Source: an uncultured Rhodocyclaceae bacterium
GTDB lineage: Bacteria > Pseudomonadota > Gammaproteobacteria > Burkholderiales > Rhodocyclaceae
Reading direction: 5' to 3'
Length of the DNA stretch: 7,550 bases
Assembly (NCBI GenBank): GCA_903930805.1
Contig: CAIYZZ010000043.1
Coordinates: forward strand, 1-7,550
Shown: one piece after another, positions 1 through 7,445 of the stretch
Layout: every line of letters begins with the position of its first letter
How positions within the stretch are numbered: position 1 is the first letter of the stretch
Notes under the pieces: model-generated
What the model saw: only the letters and a program-made list of their open reading frames with translations
What the model was told of the DNA's origin: nothing
The model's database searches: none
Made by a program: the position numbers and the translations under genes

Positions 1-405
<405 letters not shown>

Positions 406-407
<2 letters not shown>

Positions 408-411
408 GGAG
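406..411 (+). promoter_or_regulatory. Shine-Dalgarno of nifD, overlapping the nifH stop
   Basis: AAGGAG starts within the nifH TAA and lies 6 nt before ATG at 418. It decides that ATG over an in-frame TTG at 388, which would add ten residues lying inside nifH. The overlap of stop and ribosome-binding site suggests that nifD translation is coupled to nifH. Confidence 0.85.
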
Positions 412-417
412 AAGAAC

Positions 418-1890
418 ATGTCTGCATTGACGCGTGAAGAAACCCAGGCCCTCATTCAGGAGGTGCTGGAGGTTTACCCGGAAAAAGCCAAGAAGGACCG
501 TGCCAAACACTTGATGGTCAACGACAAGGAACTCGAGTCGTCGAAGAAGTGCATCACCTCCAACCGCAAGTCGCTGCCGGGCGTAATGACCATGCGCGGC
601 TGCGCCTACGCCGGCTCCAAGGGCGTGGTGTGGGGCCCGATCAAGGACATGATCTCGATTTCCCACGGCCCGATCGGCTGCGGCCAGTACGCCCGCGGCG
701 GCCGCCGCAACTATTACGTCGGCACTACCGGTGTCGATACCTTCTGCGAAATGAACTTCACCTCGGACTTTCAGGAGAAGGACATCGTCTTCGGTGGCGA
801 CAAGAAACTCGCCAAGCTGATGGATGAGATCGAGATGCTGTTCCCGCTCAACAAGGGTATCTCGGTGCAGTCCGAGTGCCCGGTTGGCCTGATCGGCGAC
901 GACATCGAAGCGGTCTCGAAGAAGATGGCTGCGAAGATCAACAAGCCGGTCGTACCGGTGCGCTGCGAGGGTTTTCGCGGCGTTTCGCAGTCGCTTGGCC
1001 ATCACATTGCCAACGACTCGGTGCGCGACTGGATCATTTCCAACCGCGACGGCAAGCCCTTTGAAAAGACGCCTTACGACGTGGCGATCCTCGGCGACTA
1101 CAACATCGGCGGCGACGCCTGGGCTTCGCGCATCCTGCTTGAAGAGATGGGCCTGCGCGTGGTTGCGCAGTGGTCGGGTGACGGCACACTGGCGGAGATG
1201 GAGAACACCCCCTTCGTCAAGCTCAACCTCCTGCACTGCTACCGCTCGATGAACTACATCAGCCGGCACATGGAAGAGAAGTACGGCATTCCCTGGCTTG
1301 AATACAACTTCTTCGGCCCGACCAAGATTGCCGAGTCGCTGCGCAAGATCGCCAGCTACTTCGATGATCGCATCAAGGAAGGCGCCGAGCGCGTGATCGA
1401 GAAATACACCCCGGCAATGAACGAGGTGATCGCCAAGTACAAGCCGCGCCTGCAGGGCAAGAAGGTGCTGCTCTACGTCGGCGGCCTGCGTCCGCGCCAT
1501 GTTATCGGCGCTTACGAGGATCTCGGCATGGAAGTCGTCGGCACCGGCTACGAGTTTGCCCACAACGACGACTACGACCGCACCATGAAGGAAATGGGCG
1601 ATGCCACGCTGATCTTCGACGACGCCACCGGTCACGAACTCGACGAGTTCGTCAAGGTGATGAAGCCCGACCTGATTGGTTCCGGCATCAAGGAAAAGTA
1701 CGTCTTCCACAAGATGGGCGTGCCCTTCCGCCAGATGCACAGCTGGGATTACTCCGGCCCGTATCACGGTTACGACGGCTTCGCCGTGTTCGCCAAGGAC
1801 ATGGACCTGACACTCAACAACCCGGTCTGGAAGATGCTGACGCCGCCCTGGCAGAAGAAGGAAGACGAAGTACTGAAGCAGGCCGCCTGA
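418..1890 (+). CDS. nifD: Nitrogenase molybdenum-iron protein alpha chain NifD
   Basis: This is the alpha subunit of dinitrogenase, which holds FeMo-co, the site of N2 reduction, and shares the P-cluster with NifK. It has 490 aa against 492 in Azotobacter vinelandii, so it is full length. P-cluster ligands are Cys62 (GCAYAG), Cys88 (PIGCGQY) and Cys154 (SECPVG). FeMo-co ligands are Cys274 (LLHCYRS) and His441 (MHSWDY), the equivalents of Cys275 and His442. The other active-site residues are also present: Val70, Gln191, His195 (QSLGHH), the GGLRPRH loop and Lys425 (GIKEKY, near homocitrate). It lacks the internal insertion seen in Clostridium-type NifD, and the His and Cys pattern fits the Mo rather than the V or Fe-only enzyme. 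It sits between nifH (10-nt gap) and nifK (64-nt gap). No odd residues or frameshifts were seen. Confidence 0.98.
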   Translation: MSALTREETQALIQEVLEVYPEKAKKDRAKHLMVNDKELESSKKCITSNRKSLPGVMTMRGCAYAGSKGVVWGPIKDMISISHGPIGCGQYARGGRRNYYVGTTGVDTFCEMNFTSDFQEKDIVFGGDKKLAKLMDEIEMLFPLNKGISVQSECPVGLIGDDIEAVSKKMAAKINKPVVPVRCEGFRGVSQSLGHHIANDSVRDWIISNRDGKPFEKTPYDVAILGDYNIGGDAWASRILLEEMGLRVVAQWSGDGTLAEMENTPFVKLNLLHCYRSMNYISRHMEEKYGIPWLEYNFFGPTKIAESLRKIASYFDDRIKEGAERVIEKYTPAMNEVIAKYKPRLQGKKVLLYVGGLRPRHVIGAYEDLGMEVVGTGYEFAHNDDYDRTMKEMGDATLIFDDATGHELDEFVKVMKPDLIGSGIKEKYVFHKMGVPFRQMHSWDYSGPYHGYDGFAVFAKDMDLTLNNPVWKMLTPPWQKKEDEVLKQAA

Positions 1891-1911
1891 AAGATTCATT
1901 CGATCAATCTT
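1891..1911 (+). other. Inverted repeat in the nifD-nifK spacer
   Basis: AAGATT at 1891-1896 pairs exactly with AATCTT at 1906-1911 around a 9-nt loop, immediately after the nifD stop. There is no U-run after it, so it is not a classical terminator. It could be a small RNA hairpin protecting or processing the nifHD transcript, or it may be chance. The rest of the 64-nt spacer holds only the nifK ribosome-binding site. Confidence 0.3.
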
Positions 1912-1941
1912 GTGCCCGCGTCCACAAATAGATGGCCGGGC

Positions 1942-1948
1942 AAAGGAG
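1942..1948 (+). promoter_or_regulatory. Shine-Dalgarno of nifK
   Basis: AAAGGAG lies 6 nt before ATG at 1955. It fixes the nifK start there. The reading frame is open further upstream, giving about 15 extra codons, but those are not nifK-like and contain the ribosome-binding site itself. Confidence 0.85.
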
Positions 1949-1954
1949 ATAAAG

Positions 1955-3523
1955 ATGCAAGCTGCAGAAAAGATCAAGCCGTGCTTTCCGCTGTTTCGGG
2001 ATGACGACTACAAGGGAATGATCGCCCGCAAGCGCGAACATTTCGAGGAAATCTCGCCCAAAGACAAGATTGACGAGGTCTTCAACTGGACGACGACCAA
2101 GGAATACCAGGACCTCAACTTCAAGCGCGAGGCCCTCACCATCAATCCGGCCAAGCAGTGTCAGCCGCTCGGTTCGGCGCTGTGCTCGCTCGGTTTCCAC
2201 AAGACCCTCGTGTACATCCACGGATCGCAAGGTTGCATCGCCTACTTCCGTACTTACTTCAACCGTCACTTCAAGGAGCCGATCGCCATCATCGCCGACT
2301 CGATGACGGAAGATGCAGCCGTGTTCGGCGGGCAGAAGAACGTCCATGAAGGCCTGGCGAATGCGAAGGCCCTCTACGGCGCCGAGATGATCGCCATGTC
2401 GACCACCTGTATCGCCGAGGTGATCGGTGACGACCTCAACGCCTTCATCGGCAACGCCCGCAAGGAAGGTCATGTGCCCGATGACTTCCCGATTCCCTTC
2501 GCCCATACGCCGAGCTTCGTCGGCAGCCACGTCACCGGCTGGGACAACATGGAAGAGGGCATCCTGCGCTACTTCACGCTCAACACGATGGAGGGCAAGG
2601 AGCCGGGCAAGAACGGCAAGATCAACATCATTCCCGGCTTTGAGACCTATCTCGGCAACTACCGTGTCATCAAGCGCATGCTCAAGGAGATGGACGTCGA
2701 CTACACGATGATCTCCGACCCGGAGGAAGTGCTCGACACCCCGGCTGATGGCGAGTTTCGCATGTATGCCGGCGGCACGACCCAGGACGAGGTGAAGGAT
2801 GCACCGAATGCCTACAACACTTTCCTGATCCAGCCGCTCACCCTCGACAAGACGCGCAAGTTCGTCGAGAACACCTGGAATCATGACGTACCCAAGCTCA
2901 ACATCCCGATGGGCGTGGAATGGACCGACGAGTTCCTGATGAAGGTTTCCGAAGTCACCGGCAAGCCGATTCCCGCTTCGCTGCAACTGGAACGCGGCCG
3001 CTTGGTTGACATGATGACCGACTCGCACGCCTGGCTGCACGGCAAGAAGATGGCGGTCTACGGCGATCCGGACTTCACCATGGGCATGGTCAAGCTGATG
3101 ATGGAATTCGGTATCGAGCCGACCCACGTCGTCTGCAACAACGGCAGCAAAAAATGGAATAAAGCCATGGAGAAGCTGCTGGCCTCCAGCCCCTACGGCG
3201 CCGGCGGCAAGGCCTACCCGGGCGCCGATCTCTGGCATCTGCGCAGCCTGTGCTTCACCGACAAGCCGGATTTCCTCATCGGCAACAGCTACGGCAAGTA
3301 CATCCAGCGCGATACCTTCCACAAGGGCGAAGAGTTCGAGGTACCGCTGATCCGTATCGGCTTCCCGATCTTTGACCGTCATCACTTGCATCGCCAGACC
3401 ACGCTCGGCTACGAAGGCGCCATGCAGGTGCTGACGACGCTGACGAATGCGGTGCTCGAGCGTCTGGACGACAAGACGCGCGGCATGGGTACCACTGACT
3501 ACAACCACGACCTGGTCCGGTAA
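1955..3523 (+). CDS. nifK: Nitrogenase molybdenum-iron protein beta chain NifK
   Basis: This is the beta subunit of dinitrogenase. It forms the alpha2-beta2 tetramer with NifD, contributes half the P-cluster ligands and helps form the NifH docking face. It has 522 aa, the length of the Azotobacter protein within a residue. P-cluster ligands are Cys69 (AKQCQPLG), Cys94 (SQGCIAYF) and Cys152 (STTCIAEV), with Ser187 (HTPSFVG), the redox-switchable ligand, also kept. The N-terminal extension (PLFRDDDYK, then WTTTKEYQDLNF) that wraps the alpha subunit is present, so this is the long proteobacterial form. The C-terminus ends in the conserved TDYNHDLVR. nifT starts 6 nt after the stop. Strong similarity throughout and no lesion. 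Confidence 0.98.
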   Translation: MQAAEKIKPCFPLFRDDDYKGMIARKREHFEEISPKDKIDEVFNWTTTKEYQDLNFKREALTINPAKQCQPLGSALCSLGFHKTLVYIHGSQGCIAYFRTYFNRHFKEPIAIIADSMTEDAAVFGGQKNVHEGLANAKALYGAEMIAMSTTCIAEVIGDDLNAFIGNARKEGHVPDDFPIPFAHTPSFVGSHVTGWDNMEEGILRYFTLNTMEGKEPGKNGKINIIPGFETYLGNYRVIKRMLKEMDVDYTMISDPEEVLDTPADGEFRMYAGGTTQDEVKDAPNAYNTFLIQPLTLDKTRKFVENTWNHDVPKLNIPMGVEWTDEFLMKVSEVTGKPIPASLQLERGRLVDMMTDSHAWLHGKKMAVYGDPDFTMGMVKLMMEFGIEPTHVVCNNGSKKWNKAMEKLLASSPYGAGGKAYPGADLWHLRSLCFTDKPDFLIGNSYGKYIQRDTFHKGEEFEVPLIRIGFPIFDRHHLHRQTTLGYEGAMQVLTTLTNAVLERLDDKTRGMGTTDYNHDLVR

Positions 3524-3529
3524 TCTAAC

Positions 3530-3751
3530 GTGGCCAACATCATGATCCGCCGCAGCGCCGAAGGTTACGGGTTCTACATGCCCAAGCGCGATATCGAGGA
3601 TGCCATCACCTCGATGGAATTCGATACCCCGGAAAAATGGGGCGGCGAGATCAGACTCAAGAACGGCGGCGTCTATTACATTGATCCGCAACCCGCTCCC
3701 GAACGTTTGCCTTACTCGGTGCGGGCGCGGCGGATCGATGGTGTGGAATAA
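3530..3751 (+). CDS. nifT: Nitrogen fixation protein NifT (NifT/FixU family)
   Basis: This small conserved nif accessory protein (73 aa) has an unknown biochemical role. It is usually encoded straight after nifK, and mutants in other diazotrophs show little phenotype. Family marks are the start with MIRR, the FYMPKRDIED segment, the WGGEIRLKNGG core and the C-terminal LPYSVRARRI. The GTG start at 3530 is chosen because Azotobacter NifT has four residues ahead of the same MIRR motif. The alternative ATG at 3542 would start at that Met. There is no clear Shine-Dalgarno, and the start lies 6 nt after the nifK stop, so reinitiation by ribosomes finishing nifK is likely. Confidence 0.92.
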   Translation: MANIMIRRSAEGYGFYMPKRDIEDAITSMEFDTPEKWGGEIRLKNGGVYYIDPQPAPERLPYSVRARRIDGVE

Positions 3752-3768
3752 CTTCAAGGAGAACTATC

Positions 3769-3966
3769 ATGGCAATGAAGATTGTTCAGGCGGAGTGCAC
3801 TTCCTGCGGCGATTGCGTGCCGGTTTGCCCGACCAAGTCGATCACCGAAAAGGGCAGCATTTTCAAGATCAACAAGGAAACCTGTACCGAGTGCGAGGGT
3901 GAATCCGATTCGCCCAAATGCGTGATCGCCTGTCCCGCGGGTGATGCCTGCATTGTTTATATCTGA
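3769..3966 (+). CDS. nif-associated 2[4Fe-4S] ferredoxin (FdxN-like)
   Basis: This 65-aa ferredoxin probably serves as a low-potential electron carrier for NifH or for cofactor assembly. The first cluster motif is C10-x2-C13-x2-C16-x3-C20-P. The second is C39-x2-C42-x8-C51-x3-C55-P, with the wider eight-residue spacer typical of the Allochromatium-type bacterial ferredoxins used in nitrogen fixation rather than the compact clostridial type. By family rule, C10/C13/C16/C55 bind one cluster and C20/C39/C42/C51 the other. C61 is an extra cysteine near the C-terminus. AAGGAG at 3756-3761 sits 7 nt before the ATG. The position between nifT and the NifX/Y gene matches the nif clusters of Azoarcus-like betaproteobacteria. 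The symbol fdxN would be reasonable but is used for several different ferredoxins, so it is left blank. Confidence 0.93.
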   Translation: MAMKIVQAECTSCGDCVPVCPTKSITEKGSIFKINKETCTECEGESDSPKCVIACPAGDACIVYI

Positions 3967-3981
3967 TCGAAGGAACGTGCC

Positions 3982-4398
3982 ATGTCCGGATCAATTCGTG
4001 TTGCCTGCGCCACGGATAGTGGCGCGTTGATCGACGGGCACTTCGGTTCCTGTCGCGCCTTTCTGGTGTATGAAGTGTCGCCGGCAGCGGTGGAGTTTGT
4101 TAACGCACTCTCCACCGCAACGGCTGACGAAGCGGAGGATCGCAACAAGGCGCGTGCCGCCTTGATCAGCGGCTGCCAGATTGCCTGCTTTCAGTCGATC
4201 GGCGGCCCCGCTGCTGCAAAGGTCGTACGAGTCGGTGCACACCCGCTCAAGGTTGCACCGAATACCCGGGTTGACGACATGATGGCCCGGCTGCAGCAGG
4301 CCCTCAAGAGCCCCCCGCCCTGGCTCGCCAAGGTGATGGGCGTCGAGGCGGCTTCGCTGGCAACTTTCCGCGAGATGGCCGAAGCAGAAGACGCATGA
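3982..4398 (+). CDS. NifX/NifY-family FeMo-cofactor carrier protein
   Basis: This is a 138-aa member of the dinitrogenase iron-molybdenum cofactor family (NifX, NifY, NafY, VnfX and the NifB C-terminus). These proteins bind FeMo-co or its NifB-co/VK precursors and hand them to NifEN or to apo-dinitrogenase. The domain spans about residues 5-105: IRVACATDSG, then DGHFGSC with His20, FLVYEV, the EDRNKARAALISGC helix, and IGGPAAAKVVRVGAHPLKV. A short tail (PPPWLAKVMG, 111-120) follows and resembles NifY-type ends. NifY is therefore the likelier name, and it also fits the place after nifK/nifT, but NifX cannot be excluded. AAGGAA at 3970-3975 precedes the ATG by 6 nt. The stop overlaps the next start as ATGA. 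Confidence 0.88.
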   Translation: MSGSIRVACATDSGALIDGHFGSCRAFLVYEVSPAAVEFVNALSTATADEAEDRNKARAALISGCQIACFQSIGGPAAAKVVRVGAHPLKVAPNTRVDDMMARLQQALKSPPPWLAKVMGVEAASLATFREMAEAEDA

Positions 4399-4682
4399 TC
4401 ACCGGTATCACCCCTGATTTTCTCGACCAGGTGCTGCAACACGTTGCCGGCGCGTCATCGAGCATCCATGAGGTGTTGGCGCAGGGCTTGCGCGCCGCGT
4501 TTCCTGGCAAGCATCTGTCGGTCTGCAACGATGACGATATTCCACCGCGCCTCAAACCGGCTGCGGAAAATGCGACTTGCCTGATCTACTACGTATCTAC
4601 CGGCGAGCACTGCCTAAGTTTGACGAACGACGCTGAGACAGCCACGGGCATTGTCGTGGCCTTGCGTGGAGAAGACGAATGA
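4395..4682 (+). CDS. Small conserved nif-operon protein of unknown function (95 aa)
   Basis: This is a soluble 95-residue protein with no membrane segment or signal peptide. Two stretches look conserved: LRAAFPGKH followed by VCNDDDIPPRLKP (about 32-55), with the acidic DDDI run, and EHCLSLTNDAETATGIVVAL (71-90). I recall a small family with these motifs beside nifY-type genes in proteobacterial nif clusters, possibly catalogued as DUF6129, but cannot confirm the number. It has three cysteines (44, 62, 73) in no metal-binding spacing. ATG at 4395 overlaps the carrier gene's stop (ATGA) and its own stop overlaps the next ATG in the same way, so it is translationally coupled on both sides. No function is assigned; the context suggests a role around cofactor delivery or dinitrogenase maturation. 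Confidence 0.8.
   Translation: MITGITPDFLDQVLQHVAGASSSIHEVLAQGLRAAFPGKHLSVCNDDDIPPRLKPAAENATCLIYYVSTGEHCLSLTNDAETATGIVVALRGEDE
4477..4491 (+). promoter_or_regulatory. Sigma54-like -24/-12 match inside the 95-aa gene
   Basis: TGGCGC-N5-TTGC matches the sigma54 consensus TGGCRC-N5-TTGC, with GG and GC ten bases apart. It lies about 190 nt ahead of the 324-aa gene and could give that gene and the zinc-ribbon gene a second NifA-driven start. No NifA upstream site (TGT-N10-ACA) was seen in a short look upstream, and the bases are fully accounted for by coding (LAQGLR). A weaker match occurs by chance in nifD, so this is only a candidate. Confidence 0.2.
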
Positions 4683-5653
4683 GCGCTTTAGCGGCAACTC
4701 CACTGACCGACCTGACTCACGCCCTTGCCGAAGCATGCGTGCAGGTGCCGGTGGCGCAGGGCCCGGCGGGAATATCGCGCGAACTGACGCGGCTCGCGCC
4801 GCAGTATGCCTTCCGTGAAGTGCTGGCGCGCGGCGGCTGGTATCGCCTCGGCGGCGTGGTTGATGCACAGGGGCAGCACATTGCCGACGACCTTGAACGC
4901 TGGGCCGAGGCCGAGCTGACCACCCATGACGACGATCTGGCCGCCGTCGCCGCCGCCCACGCGGACAGCCATCTGCGCGCCACGCGCCTGACAGGCAAGA
5001 CGCACTACTGGGTCGCGCGTACCGGCAACGGCGCAGCCGACTTCATCCAGATCGAGATCGAGGAATTGCAGGAGGTCGTCTGTCATGCCCTGTTCGATGA
5101 TAGTGGCAGTGTGCCGGCCAGCATCGAGGATCTGGTGGATCCGCGCGATGCTTGCCCGGGTCTGCAAGTGGCGCTCGGCGTGCCCTTCTATACGCTGCGC
5201 CGTGTCACCGGGATCGCCGAATTCCTTGCCGGCATGCGCGCGCAGAAAGCCGAGCTACAGCCCATGCATCGTTTCATCGCCGCCTGGGAAGCCAGTACCG
5301 CCAGTCATGCCACCGACTTCAGCAACCACTGGGTGATCGCCATGCGCGAGCACCTCGACCGCTATCAACAGCCTATCCGCAGCGCCACGCCGGTGGCCGC
5401 GCTCAACGGCGCCGCGCCGCGCTTTGAGAGCAACTACGGCGCACGCGGCCTGGCGCTGGCCGAATCACTACAGCGCTTCGATCGCCAGATCGGCTACCCG
5501 ATGGCCTGGTTCTTCCACATGCTCACCACCAAGAGCGTGCCCCATGCCGTCGCCACCGTCGTCGTCGAGGATGTTCAGGGTGGCTTCAACTACCTGCCCG
5601 ACCGCGACGTGCAGATCGTCAGGGACTGGTTGCACCGGCCTTACGGATTTTGA
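4679..5653 (+). CDS. Uncharacterised 324-aa nif-operon protein
   Basis: I do not recognise this protein. It has 324 aa and looks soluble and globular, with no signal peptide, membrane helix, P-loop or metal motif. Cysteines are at 20, 135 and 159. The N-terminal third is Ala/Leu-rich and helical. It includes an RGGWYRLGG turn (51-59) and a His/Asp-rich stretch (TTHDDDLAAV, HADSHLR; 81-100). The middle has TGKTHYWVARTGN followed by the acidic IEIEELQEV (105-133) and GVPFYTLRRV (167-176). The C-terminal part has aromatic segments (GYPMAWFFHML; FNYLPDRDVQ) and ends DWLHRPYGF. Periodic codon use and an ATGA overlap with the upstream gene make it a real gene. It is not NifE, NifN, NifU, NifS, DraT or DraG by any motif I can see. 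As an operon member next to a FeMo-co carrier, it may act in nitrogenase maturation or protection, but that is inference only. Confidence 0.85.
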   Translation: MSALAATPLTDLTHALAEACVQVPVAQGPAGISRELTRLAPQYAFREVLARGGWYRLGGVVDAQGQHIADDLERWAEAELTTHDDDLAAVAAAHADSHLRATRLTGKTHYWVARTGNGAADFIQIEIEELQEVVCHALFDDSGSVPASIEDLVDPRDACPGLQVALGVPFYTLRRVTGIAEFLAGMRAQKAELQPMHRFIAAWEASTASHATDFSNHWVIAMREHLDRYQQPIRSATPVAALNGAAPRFESNYGARGLALAESLQRFDRQIGYPMAWFFHMLTTKSVPHAVATVVVEDVQGGFNYLPDRDVQIVRDWLHRPYGF

Positions 5654-5654
5654 G

Positions 5655-5957
5655 ATGGCAAGGCGCGAGGCGACTTGCCCGCTCTGTGGCGCCAAACTGA
5701 CCCCGGCGCAGGTGCTCGATGCCTGCGAGGAGGTCGCCGATGCCAGCCGCAGCGTGCTTTCCTGCCACTGTCCTCACTGTCAAGGACACCTGGAGGTGAT
5801 GCCTGCTGCAGGCCGTGTCGACATTGGCTATCTGCGCAACGGACGTTTTGATGTTGTGCTGACACTGGCCTGTGACGGGCTGACGGTACTGCGCGATACC
5901 TCGACCGGCTCATTGCGGATCAGGATGCCGGGGCGCGACTGGAAGTTCGACGAGTAG
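5655..5957 (+). CDS. Small zinc-ribbon-like protein, last gene of the nif unit
   Basis: This is a 100-aa protein with two cysteine knuckles: C8-P-L-C11-G and C37-H-C39-P-H-C42. The first and last pairs (CPLC, CPHC) are the usual four-ligand zinc ribbon, and C24, C37, H38 and H41 are extra potential ligands. The second half (about 45-100) looks like a small beta domain (VDIGYLRNGRFDVVLTL, SLRIRMPGRDW) without known motifs. It starts 1 nt after the stop of the 324-aa gene with no good Shine-Dalgarno, so it probably depends on translational coupling. Function is unknown: zinc structure, an Fe-S site or nucleic-acid binding are all possible. A longer version in the same frame starting at 5424 would run inside the upstream gene and is rejected. 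Confidence 0.78.
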   Translation: MARREATCPLCGAKLTPAQVLDACEEVADASRSVLSCHCPHCQGHLEVMPAAGRVDIGYLRNGRFDVVLTLACDGLTVLRDTSTGSLRIRMPGRDWKFDE

Positions 5958-5991
5958 CTCGGCTGTTGCCGTCCCGCCAGCGCCGAGTTTT
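5958..5991 (+). terminator. Probable rho-independent terminator of the nif unit
   Basis: CTCGGC at 5958-5963 pairs with GCCGAG at 5982-5987, followed by TTTT at 5988-5991, directly after the zinc-ribbon gene's stop. The loop is long (18 nt), although inner TG/CA pairs can extend the stem past a small bulge. A second weak hairpin (ACGG 5999-6002 with CCGT 6012-6015, then a T-run) follows and may back it up. Confidence 0.6.
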
Positions 5992-6070
5992 GGACAGGAC
6001 GGATTTTTACGCCGTTTTTACATCGGCGAGGCTAGCATTGTCCTAACCACCTGGTTACTGGAGCAATGCC
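5992..6070. other. Spacer between the nif unit and the sensor kinase
   Basis: This short non-coding stretch must hold the kinase promoter if the kinase is expressed on its own. I see no convincing -35/-10 pair: TAGCAT at 6033-6038 is a possible -10 without a matched -35. I also see no sigma54 site or long inverted repeat. A start-stop minigene (ATG at 6066, TGA at 6072-6074) overlaps the kinase GTG but is probably incidental. Confidence 0.4.
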
Positions 6071-7445
6071 GTGACGTCTTCCATCGACAAGCCGGTTTCA
6101 GCATACAGCCGCGATTACCTGCGGGCTGTCATGGCTTGCGCGGTAACTTGCCTGCTGACACTACCGCTTGCCGACCAGGTCGACCTGGCCAATATCGTCA
6201 TGCTGTTCCTCCTCGCGGTAGTCCTCGTGGCCGCGCGGCTGGGAAGCGGGCCGGCGGTGCTGGCGGCTTTCGTCAGTGTTGCCCTGTTCGATTTCTTCTT
6301 CGTGCCGCCGCGCTTCACCTTCGTCGTTGCCGATGGCAAGTATCTGATCACGTTTGCCGTGATGCTCGTGGTGGCGCTGCTGACCGGACAGCTGGCGGGA
6401 CGGTTGCGCGCCAAGGCCAGGATTGCTGCCGAACGCGAGGCTGAGACGCGGGCGCTGTACGACATGGCGAAGGAACTCTCCGGCACCATCGGGGCGGAAC
6501 AGGTGGCGGAGATTGCCCGCCGCTTTCTGGCGACACATCTCGGCTTCGAAGCGGTCATGTATGTGCCGCGCGATGATGGCAGCTTGGTGGCCTTTCCCGA
6601 GCGCCAAGTACGGCAAGCCTGCCAGACCCATGTCCGCGCGGTGTTCGAGGGGGGGCGGGCGATGCAACTGGCGGCGGAGGAGAGTGGTTATTTCCCCGCC
6701 TTGGCTTTGCCTCTGGCCTCGCCACGATGCACGCGCGGCGTGTTGTTGGTGTTTGCGACGGATGCACAGACAATTTGTGCGGACGAACAGCGTCCGCTGT
6801 TCGAAGCCGTCGCTTCGCTGGTGGCGATCACCATCGAACGACTGCACTTCAGCGAGGTGGCGCGCGAGGTCGAACTGCAGATGACTTCGGAGCGGTTGCG
6901 CAATGCGCTGCTGGCGGCCGTTTCCCATGACCTGCGCACACCGCTGACGGTACTGGTTGGCCAGGCCGACGCGCTGACGCTGGAGCGGGCCGGTTTGCCG
7001 GAAACAGCGCGTGCATCCGCGGCCGCGATTCGCGATCAGGCCCTGCGTCTCTCAAGCCAGGTGCACAAGCTGCTCGACATGGCACGACTACAGACCGGCA
7101 AGATCGAACTGAACCGCGAGTGGCAACCCCTGGAGGAAGTGATCGGCAGTAGCCTCAAGGCGATGGCGGGCGTGCTCGCTGGCCGCGAGGTACGCGTTGA
7201 ACTTGCGCCTGACTTGCAACCTCTGGAATTCGACGCCGTGCTGCTGGAGCGGGTGCTGTGCAATCTGCTTGAAAACGCTCTGCGCCATGCGCCCGACGGC
7301 GCCATCGTCATTGCCGCCTGCTCGGTGGATGACAGTGTCGAAATCACGGTAACGGATCTCGGGCCGGGCGTACCGGCGGGTGACGAGTCGCGAATTTTCG
7401 AGAGCTTCGAGCGTGGCGAACAAAAAGGCGGTGTCGGACTGGGGA
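6071..7445 (+). CDS. KdpD-like sensor histidine kinase, short form, broken at its C-terminus
   Basis: This is a membrane-bound two-component sensor kinase. The GTG start has GGAG 7 nt upstream, and no earlier in-frame start exists before a TAA at 6044. Order by residue: DUF4118-like membrane block (about 16-106, hydrophobic segments near 16-33, 41-56, 60-78 and 91-106, with the FDFFFVPPRFTF loop); coiled linker (110-135); GAF-like region (about 136-255); dimerisation and H-box with His286 (SHDLRTPLTVL); ATPase N-box around Asn402 (LLENALRHAP), G1 DLGPGVP (429-435), F-box IFESFERG (442-449) and G2 GVGLG (454-458). The run from SERLRNALLAA to the H-box is very close to E. coli KdpD. The N-terminal KdpD/USP domains of the ~900-aa form are absent, and no kdpABC is nearby. 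After G2 the expected LAICRAIVEAHGG segment is missing and the frame runs on into unrelated sequence to the window end, so the coordinates stop at the last recognisable kinase residue. No response regulator is visible. Confidence 0.87.

Noticed and set aside
996..1010. Sigma54-like match TGGCCA-N5-TTGC inside nifD
   Set aside because: The -24 half is imperfect, it lies in the invariant [10 protein letters not shown] coding block, and no gene start is near. It shows how often such matches arise by chance here.
1904..3757. Long open frame (about 617 codons) on the minus strand opposite nifK and nifT
   Set aside because: Same reasoning: it is a mirror of nifK codon bias with no similarity to any family I know, and it spans two real genes and their gap.
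4679..5653. Possible DraT or DraG (Fe-protein ADP-ribosylation control)
   Set aside because: The length is near that of DraG, but none of the motifs I associate with DraT or DraG are seen and the neighbours differ from known draTG pairs.
5424..5654. Longer N-terminus for the zinc-ribbon gene
   Set aside because: The extension overlaps the end of the 324-aa gene in another frame and reads as Arg/Ser-rich shadow sequence. ATG at 5655 right after the upstream stop is the natural start.
7088..7437. Continuation of the minus-strand frame beyond the glycosyltransferase-like part
   Set aside because: This region is the well-matched kinase domain on the plus strand, so the minus frame here is only its antisense.
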